Part shown: in pieces, positions 33,805-46,004 of the stretch
Layout: each line of letters starts with the position of its first letter
How positions within the stretch are numbered: position 1 is the first letter of the stretch
Program-made: the position numbers and the translations under genes
Assembly: GCA_028023455.1 (NCBI GenBank)
Contig: JAQFVV010000028.1
Span: forward strand, 436,001-500,000
Direction of reading: 5' to 3'
DNA from: Epiperipatus broadwayi
Taxonomy: Eukaryota; Onychophora; Udeonychophora; Euonychophora; Peripatidae
DNA: 64,000 nucleotides
Notes under the pieces: model-generated
The model's input: only the letters and a program-made list of their open reading frames with translations
The model's database searches: none
Told to the model about the DNA's origin: nothing

Positions 33805-34500
33805 GGCTGCAGGATGAAGGGCTCCCCAAATTTAACTCAATTTATCTGACCCAAACCCTCTCTTTCTCATATCACAACAACAAACTTCCTTATTTCATTC
33901 ATCCAACTCATATACGGTCTCTTTCTAGGTCTTTTACAATCTCCTGAGATCTTGTTTAAGATTTCAACTGTTCTTCTATTATCACCTTTTCTAAAAATAT
34001 ATCCAGTCAAGCTTTATTTCAATATCTTTTTCCTCTCTCATCAAGGTATTTCTCTTTTGATTCCTTCTTGCTATTTGTAATATATATATATATATCCATT
34101 CTTCACCAATAAATCTGATTTTTATACTGATTTTTCTATAAAGTCTTCAAGTCTCATATGCATAAATAAGAACTGGTAAAATGCATTTATTAAAAATCTT
34201 TGTTTTAAAAAAATACTTAAGTATATATATTTTTAATATTGTTATTTTCACCAAAAGCATTCCAACCAAGTTTAATTTTATCATTAATTTTATCCATAAA
34301 ATTTCCATAAGGATTAATAATTTGTCTTAAATATTTGTAATTATTTCTAAAAAATCCATTGAACATTAATTTAGTCTTCTTAATATTTATTTTTAGTCGT
34401 TTTTTATTTTTATCTGATAATTCTTGCTACGTTTCCTGAAACTCTGATGCAATTTTTAAAAAAAATGCATTATCTACAAAATCTAGATGACTTAATAAGA
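33805..34500 (-). pseudogene. RTE LINE remnant, reverse transcriptase 3' half
   Basis: Read on the minus strand, it repeats the LINE of the window start: pieces corresponding to FVDNAFF, LSDKNKKR, KTKLMFNGFF, INPYGNFMDKIN, LGWNAFGEN and the LTRS-type VLP region, down to RDCKRPRKR and the RRM-type end near 33,830. Many stops and indels; dead. Confidence 0.75.
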
Positions 34501-34766
34501 TCAATACCTCTTAAAAAGAAAACTATATAAAAATACATAGTATAAAACTAAGTATAAAACAATATCTTGATTGAACTTTTTTAAAAAAAACTATTTTAAT
34601 AGAAAAGTGATTTGTTCATATGAAAAATAAATTCATTTAGTTTTATTGAAGTGATAAAATTAGTTGCTAACAATTTATATTTACACTACCTTATATGTGA
34701 ATTATCAATGAGAATACAGAATTCAAAAAGACAGTACCAAATGAATAATAAGACTATAGTGCGACT

Positions 34767-34958
34767 ATTGGACTTCTTCGAGAGTAACCTATTTCAAACT
34801 AATACCTAATATCCAATAATTCCTTATGATGACCTAAAAAATAATTGATGATTTATTGTTCTGGGATTTCTTCAAGAGCAATCTATTTCCAACTACTACC
34901 TAATATCCAATAATTCCTTATGATGACATAAAAAAAGTAATTGAATGATTTATAGTTT
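34767..34958. repeat. tandem duplication, ~99-bp unit, two copies
   Basis: Both units contain CTTCRAGAGYAAYCTATTTC and TACCTAATATCCAATAATTCC followed by TTATGATGAC. A local duplication. Confidence 0.8.
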
Positions 34959-34969
34959 TAGAGTTCATT

Positions 34970-35155
34970 AGTAGATAGATAGCTAGGTAGAAAGATGGGT
35001 AGTTAGGGAAATTGAGCACTAGGGAAATAAATAAGCATATAGAACCATAGACATATACATGGACAGACAGTCATGAATAGAAGGAGAAATAAACATAAGT
35101 AAATATATAGATAGAAAGATAGATAGATTATTAGATAAGTAGAGAAATAAATAAA
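34970..35155. repeat. degenerate TAGA microsatellite
   Basis: Interrupted runs of TAGATAGATAG, GTAGAAAGATGG and ATAGATAGAAAGATAG. Confidence 0.6.
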
Positions 35156-35887
35156 AACTTACACTTATTTATGATGCAATTATTTACATGATCTGTATGG
35201 CAGATAACCCAAAGAATCATTTTCTAAAAAGACAAATTATTCCATTTTCTCATATCAATGTTAATCTATGAATTAATCAAAAGACGGTTATTTTTATCTG
35301 ATCTCCACATTTGCATAGGGTAAATAAATTAAACACAGACACGTGACAGACTAGAATAGTATTTATTGATGATGATTATTTATTATATTAATCAAGCCAA
35401 ATTACAGTTTAAAATAACAAACCAGATGAAATTCTAATAATTCTAACTGACCTGTAAATAGATTACGGCTATTACATAAACAAGGCTGAAAATATTAATT
35501 TATTAAGATAAAAAACTAAGTTCAGAATATATTTCTATAACGTTATGATATTTTGATCTATTTCCATCAACTAACATTAATGATAGATGATAGAAATAGT
35601 CTAACCTCTTATAACATCATCACAAACCGTCAGGCAATTAAATTACTATAATAATTTACAAGTAGAATAATAATTTTCTAATAATCCTAGCATTATATTA
35701 GTTGAGATCAATAGGTAGACAAATACCTAGGTAGAAAGACACACTCATATATAGATATAGAGAGTAGATAAAAGTTAGGTCAAACTCACAAGCAGGCTGG
35801 CAAAAAAGCAGGTAGAATAGCAAACGGGCAGAGAAAGAAGTTTGAGCAATAAAAATAATGTTGGAATCGTGATTCATAATTTTTTTT
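35156..35887. other. AT-rich spacer
   Basis: Nothing recognised. Confidence 0.45.
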
Positions 35888-35957
35888 TTCATGTGTCAAA
35901 GCGTTGACCGGGAAGCAAACTCGGGCCAGCTGCTTGGAAGGCATTTCCAATATTCCT
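35888..35957 (-). repeat. tRNA-derived SINE fragment
   Basis: The minus strand reads CCTTCCAAGCAGCTGGCCC, a B-box-like GTTTGCTTCCCGGTC and AACGCTTTGACACATG, matching 61,775-61,831. Confidence 0.65.
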
Positions 35958-36204
35958 ACACACTAGTTTTTTAAATTACATCTTTGTTCAATGAGACACT
36001 TTTGCAATATTTTTGATCAATGTTGCTGAAATGTGAAAAATTCACAAATTGAAAAACTCCTGGAAGGATTTGGATTAATGGTAATCTGCCATAAAAATAT
36101 GCAACTGCTTTACATTTCTACTATTTTAGTATTTTTTATCCTGTGTGGTTTAGCAGAGTGGGTAAAGGAACAAACTCAGAATTTAATACAATTTATCCCC
36201 GACT

Positions 36205-36716
36205 TTAAACTTTTTTTTAGCAAAAACCTTTTATTGACCTATATTCATGCACAATCTTATGTTTCGATTGGTTTGCAGTCATCTTCAGAAGTATGATATA
36301 ATGAACAGCATAAAATACATAACTAAATAAATAATACCATTAAAATGTAAACAATAAAATTAATAAGATAATAAAACATAAAATATAACAAAACATAATA
36401 ATACTGAAATAAATATAATCAAAGCTAAATAAAATAATCCAGATAATCTAAAATAAAATATACAATATAAATATAAAATAAATATGAATTATACATGTGT
36501 ATTCCTGACTATTTATTTTATATTGTATATTTTATTTATATTAACTGGATTATTTTATTTGGATCTGATTATATTTATTTCAGTTTTATTATGTTTTGTT
36601 ATATTTTATATTTTATTATGTTATTAATTTTATTGTTTACATTTTTATGGTATTATTTATATAGTTGTATATTTTATTTTGTTGTTCATTATATCATAGC
36701 TCTGAAGAAGACTGCA
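36205..36716. repeat. ~500-bp foldback with family H motifs at both ends
   Basis: Left arm (TGCAGTCATCTTCAGAAGTA, TGATATAATGAACA, then long A/T-rich stretches) and right arm (TGTTCATTATATCATAG, CTCTGAAGAAGACTGCA) are complementary over about 200 bp each. The left outer part, AGCAAAAACCTTTTATT and TATGTTTCGATTGG, matches the family H element at 44.3 kb. The minus-strand motif CTGAAGA (36,282-36,288) is followed by ATCGAAACATA; the right one (36,702) is truncated. Confidence 0.7.
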
Positions 36717-37330
36717 ATGATTATTTTACTACTTTATTATTTGGTTTGCTCTGTACTTTTTGAATTACAAAATTATGGCTATTAATTATGTTTTCTGATG
36801 GGTACTAACATGAGTTATTGATATTCTCAGTGTCACATCTCAGTATTATTTTCTGAAGAAGACAGTTTCTTTTGGGAGGGTTAATGATTGCGCCAAGATT
36901 GTCTGGATCAGGAAAGTCTAAAACAGACAATTACCATATTTCCAGTATCTATTATTTTTTACCCTGATTAAAATTTGTAATTTTTATGTGTTAAAATGAA
37001 TCTAAAAGTGGAATGACCATTAAATTTTTTTAAAATTTAAAACAAGCATTTAAACAATTAGACAAGTTTATGATTCTTTTTTGGATAATGGCTAATTAAT
37101 TGTTAATTAAATTATTTAAAAGTTTTTTAAAGAAATGCTTTTATACATACAAATGCAATCAAACTTTTCAAAAAAATGCACTGAATAATAAAAAATAAAT
37201 TTTCTTTAGTTTTTGCAATATTTTTAGTATTACGTAGTCAAAATAAGAGCATATGACATCCATGTCTAGAAATAGTCTATTTCTGAGTATGACTACCACA
37301 TGCTTTTGTTTTGGTCACATAATATTAATA
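36717..37330. other. AT-rich spacer
   Basis: One isolated CTGAAGAAGACAG at 36,853 without a partner GAAAC; otherwise nothing. Confidence 0.45.
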
Positions 37331-37338
37331 CTGTAAAA

Positions 37339-37978
37339 CAGGGGTGGAGTGACTACATTTTTTAAGGGCTTCAAACTGGAAACCAGAAAAAAAATGTTAT
37401 TTTTGCCAGAATGAAAACCGGAATGGAAAGAAATAATGGTTTGAAGTTCTGATTTTTTAAGAATGTACTTACAAGTTGATGAGGGCTTTTTAAGTATTTA
37501 CAAATATTGGTGATGTTTTTAGAAGATATTTATGAACTGATGATTTTTTTTTCTATTGAAGACATTTTACTATGACTACTATTAAATTAAGTCAGCTCTC
37601 TCTAGTATTACAATTTGTCTATGTCACTTTATAAAATATTTATTAAATTACAATGATTAAATTATCTATAAATAATTATTTCTTAGAGCTGGTCCTGAAT
37701 TTTAAAAAAAATTCAAATATATATATATATAAAATATTGTTTTAGAATTGTATTTAATTCTCTTCAGCTTCTCCCAACCTGGGTTTATTTTTGAAATTGA
37801 CAATAACAACTGATATTATTTTAATTGAACTATTTTTAAATGAGAATAATTTTAAATTTTTCATTTTTTATTATTTTTATATTCAAATCAGCTCTGAATT
37901 TATCACTATAATTTATCAATATTCATGTCAGCTTTGTGGTTGACTGCTCAACCACAGTCAAAATCTTAGCCACCTCTG
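37339..37978. mobile_element. non-autonomous hAT-type element with perfect 8-bp target duplication
   Basis: CTGTAAAA is duplicated exactly at 37,331-37,338 and 37,979-37,986. The ends are CAGGGGTGGAGTGACT on the left and, reverse complemented, CAGAGGTGGCTAAGATT on the right, sharing the CAG-GGTGG start typical of hAT terminal repeats. The 640-bp interior has no transposase. The hAT fossil at 24-26 kb shows that related machinery once existed in this genome. Confidence 0.85.
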
Positions 37979-37986
37979 CTGTAAAA

Positions 37987-38888
37987 AAAAAAAAAAAAAA
38001 ATATTTTTTACTTTTTAATGCCCTTATATAAATCAAAATATTTCTCTACATTTTTTATTTTCTAATTTTTATTTTTATATAGTTCCAGAAATTAAGTTTA
38101 GATAAAGTTTAATATTTGTTGATGCTAATACTCTAAAGAATATTGAATCCTGTATAAAATTTTAAATTTTGTATTAATTTTTTTTTTTACTAAAATTGTT
38201 TTAAATTCTAAAAAAATATTATTATTATCAGGAATACACATAAATGCACACCAAAGTTACATCAAAATCAAAAATTAGAAAATGGGAGAAAATTGGATTA
38301 CAAGATTTCATTAGGCAGACAGAAAAACAAAATCAGAGTAAATTAAATAAAAATATATAAGACTATGATTTAAATCATCTTTAAAAGTATTTTTATTAAA
38401 AATTTAAAGGTAGGAAAGTAAAGAAAAATATTTAAAAAAATAAAAAAAGAAAACCATTTACTATAAAAGCATAAAGTACTAGTTGTAGGTATATACTATC
38501 GGTTGGTGGAACCACTATCCCTACACCAAAGTAGCCAAATTATGCTAATTGATAAGTTTTTTGAAATAAAAATTCAAAAGTAAAAAAAAAACATGAAAAT
38601 AATGCAATATGTTTGAAGTTATAAAATATTATAATATATTTAGAATCAAGTCTGAAAGCTATATTTTTAGTGAACAAATAATGATTGAAAAATAAATATT
38701 TTTAGTAAATGTGAGGGATACAAATATTCAGTGTCAAATTTGATTAATGAAGGCAGCAATTAGTGTTATGCAGGAAAAATGAAAAACATAAAAATAACAT
38801 TTAGAAATCATGCCTAAAAGTAAAATGTTTATTAAATAATGATTGAAATCAAAATTTTTCAATAAGTATCATCATTGCAAACATTCTG
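37987..38888. other. AT-rich spacer
   Basis: Poly-A (37,983-38,000) and A/T tracts; no gene. Confidence 0.45.
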
Positions 38889-38986
38889 GAAGAAATGCAT
38901 AAGCTTGTGGTTAAGACCCGTAGAGGTCCCTACCTTCGCATTTTCAACAGCACATGCTTTAGGTTTATTGCCTTAATAAATATTAC
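38889..38986. repeat. palindromic family C half copy
   Basis: AAGACCCGTAGAGGTCCCTA, CCTTCGCATTTTCAAC and ATGCTTTAGGTTTATTGCC match the right half of 6,304-6,488. Confidence 0.75.
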
Positions 38987-40815
38987 ATCATGATTAATGT
39001 AATTTATTACATATTTTTTTCATTCATCACACTTATTGACAATTATTTATTATTCAATAATTGTTAGCTGCTAAAGATTCAGATTTGTTTTCCAAATAAA
39101 TTATATTATTTTCATTTTTATTTTGTCATCATTTAAGTCATTTGCTATGATCGCTAATAAAATTTCTCACCAAATTTTTCCGTAGATCGCGGACTGAAAT
39201 TCTTTGTTTTTCAAACATTGTTTGCTTTTTAAATATATTACTTTCAGATTTGTTTCTAAGTATTATATTATTTTTATGTTTTAAAACATATTATTTTCAT
39301 ATTTTTCATTTTTTTAATGTAAAATTTAAAATAATCAATTAGCTTCTTTTTGTTTACCTTAATATATAAATGGTGGTTCCATCAACTAATAATATATATG
39401 CAACTTGAACCAAATAAAATTTCAATTTTAAACCATGATGCCCTTGTATTGGTAACTTACATTTTCATCATTTCAGTCATCCAATAAAAAAACAAACAAA
39501 TTTAATTTAAAAAAAAACATTAAAAATTAATAAACATTTGGTTCATTTTCTACTTGGTACTTTTTTATTCGCTATATTCACACATATGACATATAAATTG
39601 TACAACATTATAACTATCAATAATTATGCGCTTTAAACGCTCGTTAAAGAAGTTATGTTTATTAACAATTTATTTAAAGCTTAGCGCTTTCAAAGCTCTA
39701 TGGCTTCATACTCATAACTAATAAAAATCATATACCACAGCTAATATAAATATATATTAATCATACATAAAACCAATTATTATAAATACAGCGTCATCTA
39801 GTGTTCCATCATAGAAGTAAAATAACAATAATGATGATCTTACAACATAAAAATACATTCAGTACATCTATCTATATATGTGTGTGTCTATTAAAAATGC
39901 AAATAATAATACTCATTATCATCTGTGAATTTTTGTATCCATGAAATTTCTTGAAAAAAAAGTTTATGAAGAATTACTATAGATACATTTAACATGTGAT
40001 TATGATTCTTATAAAATCATTTACTAAAAAGATCAGAATGTTATGAAAATAATTTTGAGTCAGAATACATTTAAAAAGCACTTACCAAAACATTCCAAAT
40101 AAAACGAATCTTTTGTACACTTACCTAAAATAAAGAAAAAGAATCAACGAATTAACTTACTTTTATTAATGCAAAATAATAGTAAAAGTATAGGTTAAAT
40201 TAATAGGACATATGATCTGCGATTATACTTTTTTGCTATCAAATAGCAATTTCTTTCATTCTCATTACGTTTATGCGATATAGGGTAAGCTTTAGTTACC
40301 AATAGGTACCAGATGGTAATGCCCAAGTCTTCATTTAGTATTGTTTTATCTAAGTATATGAGACTAGGGACTAACCTATAGTTTCATAAGTGCATTAAAT
40401 CCAAAACGACCAAGTGTATTATTCAAAAATCCAAAACTCCTAATCAAATAGAAACTAATCTGGGCATATTTGTTTGGGTAATCACTGGCTAAAGATTCAA
40501 TAAGTATTCTCATCTGACATCTATCTATTGATTACTTAAGCTTACACTAGGTGGTGTATACATAGTGATATTGGAAGTAATTGCCGCTAGATATTAAAAG
40601 TATATTCCCAAAGATGAAATTTCAACAAGTTTGATTCTTAAAAAAGTTTGCCTCCCCCCCAGCAACATGTCTTGGGATATGACACGTTGAAAGCACATTT
40701 ATTATTGCTTAACCAGGTTTACAATAATTTAAAAAAAGCAACGTTTCCATTCTATACTTTGCTTAAAAAAACTGATTTGAAAACTTGCTATTTTAATATA
40801 AACTAAGCACTGATT
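38987..40815. other. AT-rich spacer
   Basis: No gene or known repeat recognised. Confidence 0.45.
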
Positions 40816-40819
40816 ATAT

Positions 40820-40995
40820 GTATGGGTGGGCAATGATGATCTGGAACAATTGATGAGTGCTGGTTCAGCACAAAAGACAGATAATTTAAGATCATTTATC
40901 TTTTCCACATATATGTACTCATGTGTATCAATTATATAAAATGGAGTGGATATCTGAAGGGAGCTTGAAAGTCTGTGTTCAAATCCTTTCTAATT
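40820..40995 (+). mobile_element. family B fragment with dead hammerhead
   Basis: GATGATCTGGAACAAT, TTGATGA (40,850), an intact GTGCTG/CAGCAC stem II and AAAA in place of GAAA, then ATATATGTACTCATGTGTATC. Two core substitutions (C3 to T and G12 to A) would inactivate it. Confidence 0.65.
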
Positions 40996-42774
40996 GAACC
41001 AATGGTTCAGTATAAACATTATACTCATAGTCTTTTATATTCTTCAAATATTTTCTGATGCAAGAATAAAATATTAGAATTTATCGAGTATATACTGTGA
41101 GACATAGTCCACAACTTTACTCAAGCACAGTATAGTCCATAACTTTAGACTCAGAATTGTAAGATTTTTTTCATTATATCACAATGACATTCATTAAGAC
41201 AAGTAAAAAAGACAATATATGAAAAGGTAATAACAGTAAAAATATTCTCAAATAAAAAAGAACATTAAAAATTGTCAATCACAATAAAATATCACCCCTT
41301 AATAAAGCTACTATTTTAACAACCAATTTCTGAAGAGATTTCTCCTTCAGTTATTATAGGAAATACATTTTTTCTACAGCTGCCACATTACATGAAAAAC
41401 TTGACTATAACTGTGCAGAATGTACACATTTTGAGAAAAGTGTCTCAGAACATTGCTAACAATTCATACAAATATAACAATTGCCTAACTTATATTCATA
41501 CCATAATGCCAACAAAGTAGGTTTCAAATTATGAATACTCAATAAAGAAGCATATTATAAATCAGCTTATTTCAACATAGCTATGCATTAATGAGTCAGA
41601 GATTCATAGTAATAATGATAAAAAATGTCACTGAACATTAGAATATTAACAGTCAATGGTATAAATAATCTTAGGCCAATGTATACTATGTCATATCGGT
41701 TTCTACTATCAAATTAATAAATTCTATATTTTTCTATTTAATAGGACATTCTTTACTTTATTACTCATACATAATTCTATCATTTCATATACCAATTTTA
41801 ATATAATTTTTAAAACTAAAAGTCTGAAACTAAACTATGAATAAATAAGCAAATAGTTTATTGCTCAGGAAGTTCTAACACCGGAAACGGCGGACTAGAC
41901 CGCAGAATATAAGTCTCGGATTGCACAGTCTGCATTTTTACTATTGTCTCAAATCAAGCATGCAATTAAATTGTTAAGTAGACTCAAATATTTAATCCTG
42001 AAAATTTGTATCTCTTCCAGGATAATATTTCATTTGCTTTTCCTAATATATTTCACTGCGTTTAACTAGAAAGATTTACTAAATGTTCCTAATGATTTTC
42101 CATAATTAATAGCACATTAATATTTACGTCACAAAATTTTATTAGCAAACAATTAACTGCGGCTATGAGTATGTAAATACACCCATATATATATAATATT
42201 GTTTACGTATTTAAATATTTATTCTCAAAATGTATATTTTATTTTAATATTTATTTATTTTATGATTTTTCGATTAATTTTTTACTGTTTTTATATCCAT
42301 GCTTCTAAAATTTATAAAGAATAAGTTTTCTTTGTTACTTTCATAATATGATTGTGAATTTGTTGCCTCCAGATAATTTCATTTTGCTATCTTTAGGAGT
42401 TAAGATTACTATAGCTTGAATCAGTTCTATTGAATGATTTTCAGTGTTGTTATTAAGAGAATGTCTTATGTTATTGAAGAAACGATTGCCCGATTCATAT
42501 AACATTTAAAAAAGTTCCTTATAATTAATTTTATGCTATTCCAGCATGATGCATTGAATAAAACTTGCTTTAATATAATAAATAATGAAGTGTCGAATGG
42601 AAATGAAAACATTTTCGGCAGTGTTAAATTTCGGTTAGATTTTTCTTTTGTGTTTACTTATCTACGAATATTATATATATAAATGACTGTTCAATATTTG
42701 TTTTTTGATATTTTTTATTTACAAATCATGAATAAATTAACGTTTGAGTATACATTTATTTTTAGGTTATAAGA
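40996..42774. other. AT-rich spacer
   Basis: No gene recognised. A small GC-richer piece at 41,880-41,925 (GAAACGGCGGACTAGACC) is unassigned. Confidence 0.45.
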
Positions 42775-42978
42775 ATGTGTGTGAGAGGAAGAGAACGCGA
42801 GAGAAAGAAAATGATAAAAGAGAAAGATACAGAGACCAAATAAGAGTCAAAATAAAAGAGAAAGAAGAAGAGATAAAAACAAAGTAAGACAAATATATAA
42901 AGAATAAGAAACAAGTAGGAGAGAAAGATAGAATAAGAGAGAGAGAGAGAAAGAGAAGAAATAAAAGAGAGAAATAAA
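42775..42978. repeat. 200-bp polypurine (GA-rich) tract
   Basis: Almost only A and G on the plus strand, including a GA dinucleotide run at 42,936-42,951 and repeated AAAGAGAAAG words. Such tracts can form triplex DNA. Low complexity. Confidence 0.8.
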
Positions 42979-43679
42979 CCTTTTATTATTTTTTTATGAG
43001 TAATTAAAAAGTATGCAAATATATTTATTTTTAAAAATAAATTTCACACTAATATTACAAGAGATTATCTAGAATCTCTCTGGACTACAATCAGTATTTG
43101 AATTGGTTTTCATCATCACATGCTCCACTTTCAAAATTTCAAGAATTTTCAGATTGAATTTTGATCATATTAAATACACTGTTTGGCAATTGTTTTTGAT
43201 AATTGGCATCCTTGGTTTGTTTATTGCCTACCTTAAATGTGCTACAAATAAGATAGAGGTTACTCGTGCATTAGATAATACATTTTTTTTATTAATACAT
43301 GACCAAATTTTTAAATATGAAAGAAAGCTTTTTGTGAGAGATAATTATTATATCTTAATACTAAACCTAACAGTGGTTTTAAGACTATTTAATTAAAAGT
43401 TTCATCGCTACGTGAAAAGTAGAATGGAAAGAGTTAAATTATGGTTCGTAAATTAATACTACAGCTGTTTTTCAATGTTATTTACTCCTATGCTTTTTCA
43501 TCATAAAGTTAGGTAATATTTAATTAATTAATTTACACATTTAAATAACAATTTGAAATTAAGGTTATATAGAAATGAGTTTAATTAAAAGCTTTGCATT
43601 ATTTGTTAACATTAAGCCAATACAAAGAAGGTTTTAATTAAATTATCACTAATTTATGTTCAAACATTAATATCATATT
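42979..43679. other. AT-rich spacer
   Basis: An open frame at 43,103-43,396 is hydrophobic but has no recognisable domain. Confidence 0.4.
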
Positions 43680-43692
43680 GAATCTTATGAAG

Positions 43693-44099
43693 ACAGGCAA
43701 AACTCTCCATACAGTAATGCCACTCAGTGCCAACCAGAGTAATCAATGGATGCCAGAAGGCTTGTACATAAAATTCCTATCTAGTGCCTACTCATCCAAT
43801 AGCCCCAGACTAGTTTTTGGCTTGTGGCCTTTGTCAGTTAGGAGCTTTGGATCTGAGACACTGCAACTAGATCTTAGGATCTAATGCAACCCTCAAGCAG
43901 CCACACCTTTTATCTCTATTTAACTACAAAACTATGAGAATAAAATTGAAAACACAATTATATTTTCAATCTAAGCTCAATATCTTATATAGTCATATGG
44001 GACTGAACCCAGTTCAGTCTCCATACATTTTGGTGTCTTTGGCTCTTTAACAACCATAGACACCACTATCCTATTAGGCATAAGAAATAGTGATCATGT
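43693..44099. mobile_element. family A, copy 7, with 13-bp imperfect target duplication
   Basis: GAATCTTATGAAG (43,680-43,692) and GAATTTTATGAAG (44,100-44,112) flank the element. Left: ACAGGCAAAACTCTCCATAC, AATCAATGGATGCCAG. Right: ATTAGGCATAAGAAATAG and TGATCATGTG. One arm only plus the distal terminus. The minus-strand core has decayed (CTGACAA, AAAAAC). Confidence 0.75.
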
Positions 44100-44288
44100 G
44101 AATTTTATGAAGGTGATTAAACAAATATTGAGCTTCTGTATTTGAAAGGATGTCAACTAGATTTCTGGTGGCTGCTAATGTTCTTTAGAGGGAAACATGC
44201 CCAGCAAAGATTGATTAATTTTTTTCATCAAACATTTGTTGCTTCAAATATTATAAAAAATTTCTATAGAGGACATAAATTAATATTA

Positions 44289-44561
44289 CCAAAATCACCC
44301 TTTTCTTTATTTTGCTATAATATCTTATATAAATACAATTTATACAAACCACTTTGAACACTTTTTAGCAAAACTCTTTATTTGTACATATATACATACA
44401 TCTACATTTCAACTGTCCTGCAGTCTTCTTAAGAGCCAATTAGAGATTAAAGTAAATTGGCTCTGAAGAAGACCGCAGGGCAGTCGAAACATAGGTGTGC
44501 GTATACAAATAAAGGGTTTTGCTAAAAAGTGTTCGAAGTGGTTTGGATAAATTGAAATGAC
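44289..44561. mobile_element. family H foldback with hammerhead-like motifs and 12-bp target duplication
   Basis: AAATTAATATTA occurs at 44,277-44,288 and 44,562-44,573. Arms: CAAACCACTTTGAACAC, TTTTTAGCAAAACTCTTTA and GTCTTCTTAAGAGCCAATT at the left, with complements at the right ending GTGGTTTGGATAAATTG. In the right arm, CTGAAGA (44,463) plus A, a GAC/GTC stem II, GAAA (44,485-44,488) and CATA make a hammerhead-like core. The left arm holds the decayed mirror copy. Confidence 0.7.
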
Positions 44562-45525
44562 AAATTAATATTAATGCTGGTAATATTACTATATATTTAT
44601 GTGATGTTTAGTTAATTACTAGTGTAGAATATATGTTGATAATATTTTATATATGTCCAAAAATTATGCCATTTTATTAAAATTATTTACTTATGAATTT
44701 GGGAATATTATTATTAAAAATTGTCAAACTATACATATATCAGTTTTTAAATTCTATCGTAAATTTTGATGGTTTTAATGAATATTGCTACAATACTAGA
44801 AACAACACCTTCAAATTTGATATTTAATATAGTTGTCATATTTAGGGTATATAAAAATATCCAAATGCTTAATATTCAAACTCATCTGATGAGAAAAAGA
44901 TGTTTATGATTACTTGTACAGTGAGAGAAGGGAGATGTCTATAATTTTTACACTAATAGATAATTGGGAGATGAGAGATAGACTAATGAAAATGGGGAGA
45001 AACTAAAATCTGTTTGATTTCTGATAACAATACAGTTGTAAAATATTGCTAACTTCAGATATGATTTTTAATGGATCAACTGACTGGTGGTTCACCCTTA
45101 TGGAAGCATAACCCTTTAAGACTCAAAAACACTTCAACTTAAATCTTAAAAATGTTGACTTCTTTTTGAAGTTATACATACCATGGAGGTAGGACTCTTC
45201 AAAATCAGATATCTTGTCCTCACAACACCATGGCACTCTTTAATGTATGATGCACTCCTTACATCAATGGTAAATGCCTCATATTATAATTATATTTTAG
45301 TTTTATAGTCTAATATATTACCAATAACTGATCAATTTAGTTTAGCCTAGGATTATCACTATTTAGTGAATATTATCTAGATACCCATTAACTGATCATT
45401 TCTATACTTAATGAATACGATTATTCATATGCCCCTCTACTATATCATAATTTTATTTTTGTATCATATTAATATCATTTATATTCTTTATTACTCTTAC
45501 AATGCTTCATATAATTACCATCCAC
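44562..45525. other. AT-rich spacer
   Basis: Nothing recognised. Confidence 0.45.
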
Positions 45526-45566
45526 TATTGACCGTTTCAATTGTCCCAACAATCTTCTTCAGAACT
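45526..45566 (-). ncRNA. hammerhead-like motif
   Basis: Minus strand: CTGAAGA (45,556-45,562), one extra A, stem II GATTGT/ACAATT with TGGG loop, GAAA, then CGGTC giving a GTC cleavage triplet. Stem I is weak (two or three pairs). The extra A before stem II is shared with the other family H motifs. Confidence 0.5.
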
Positions 45567-45847
45567 TTTAGATAAAGTTATAATTTTATTTTTGGATGTA
45601 AAAAAGATTAAAGCAAATACCAAAGCATTTGTCAGTCTAAAGAGATCAAACTTTCAAAAATATTAGTTTTTTTTTTTAATTTTAAAGAAAGTGTACAATT
45701 TAGAAAGCAAATAAATATATACATGTATTTTATGCTGTGAATCTAATCATATAATATAGTTCTATACAGACAATTTTCTTCACTTCTTTACTGATTGTAT
45801 GCATTCGTATAATATCATTAAATACATTTTTCTCTATTCATTTCCTA

Positions 45848-46004
45848 CAATGAAGTAAATTTTATTTATTTCTTGATAATATTTTCTTACAGTTTCGACT
45901 GACCAGCTGTCTTCATCAGAGCTTCTTTTAATTTTTAAGATTTTAAAGCTCTGATGGAAACTGTAAGGAAATACTATCAAGGAATGAATAAATTTACTGC
46001 ATTG
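45848..46004. repeat. foldback with a hammerhead-like motif in the left arm
   Basis: CAATGAAGTAAATTTTATTTA, TTTCTTGATAATATTTTCTTA and CAGTTTC pair with GAAACTGTAAG, GAAATACTATCAAGGAATG and AATAAATTTACTGCATTG. On the minus strand of the left arm, CTGATGA (45,913-45,919), A, GAC/GTC stem II, GAAA and CTGTA form the motif. In the right arm, CTGATG joins GAAAC directly: stem II has been deleted. Confidence 0.65.

Noticed and set aside
36495-36785. Hydrophobic open frame resembling a membrane protein
   Set aside because: It lies in one arm of an A/T-rich foldback; the phenylalanine, isoleucine and tyrosine content follows from base composition.
43678-43884. Open frame in family A copy 7 (and the similar one at 57,774-58,019)
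   Set aside because: Both follow the repeat's own sequence, differ by frame-breaking changes in other copies and show no protein-like constraint.
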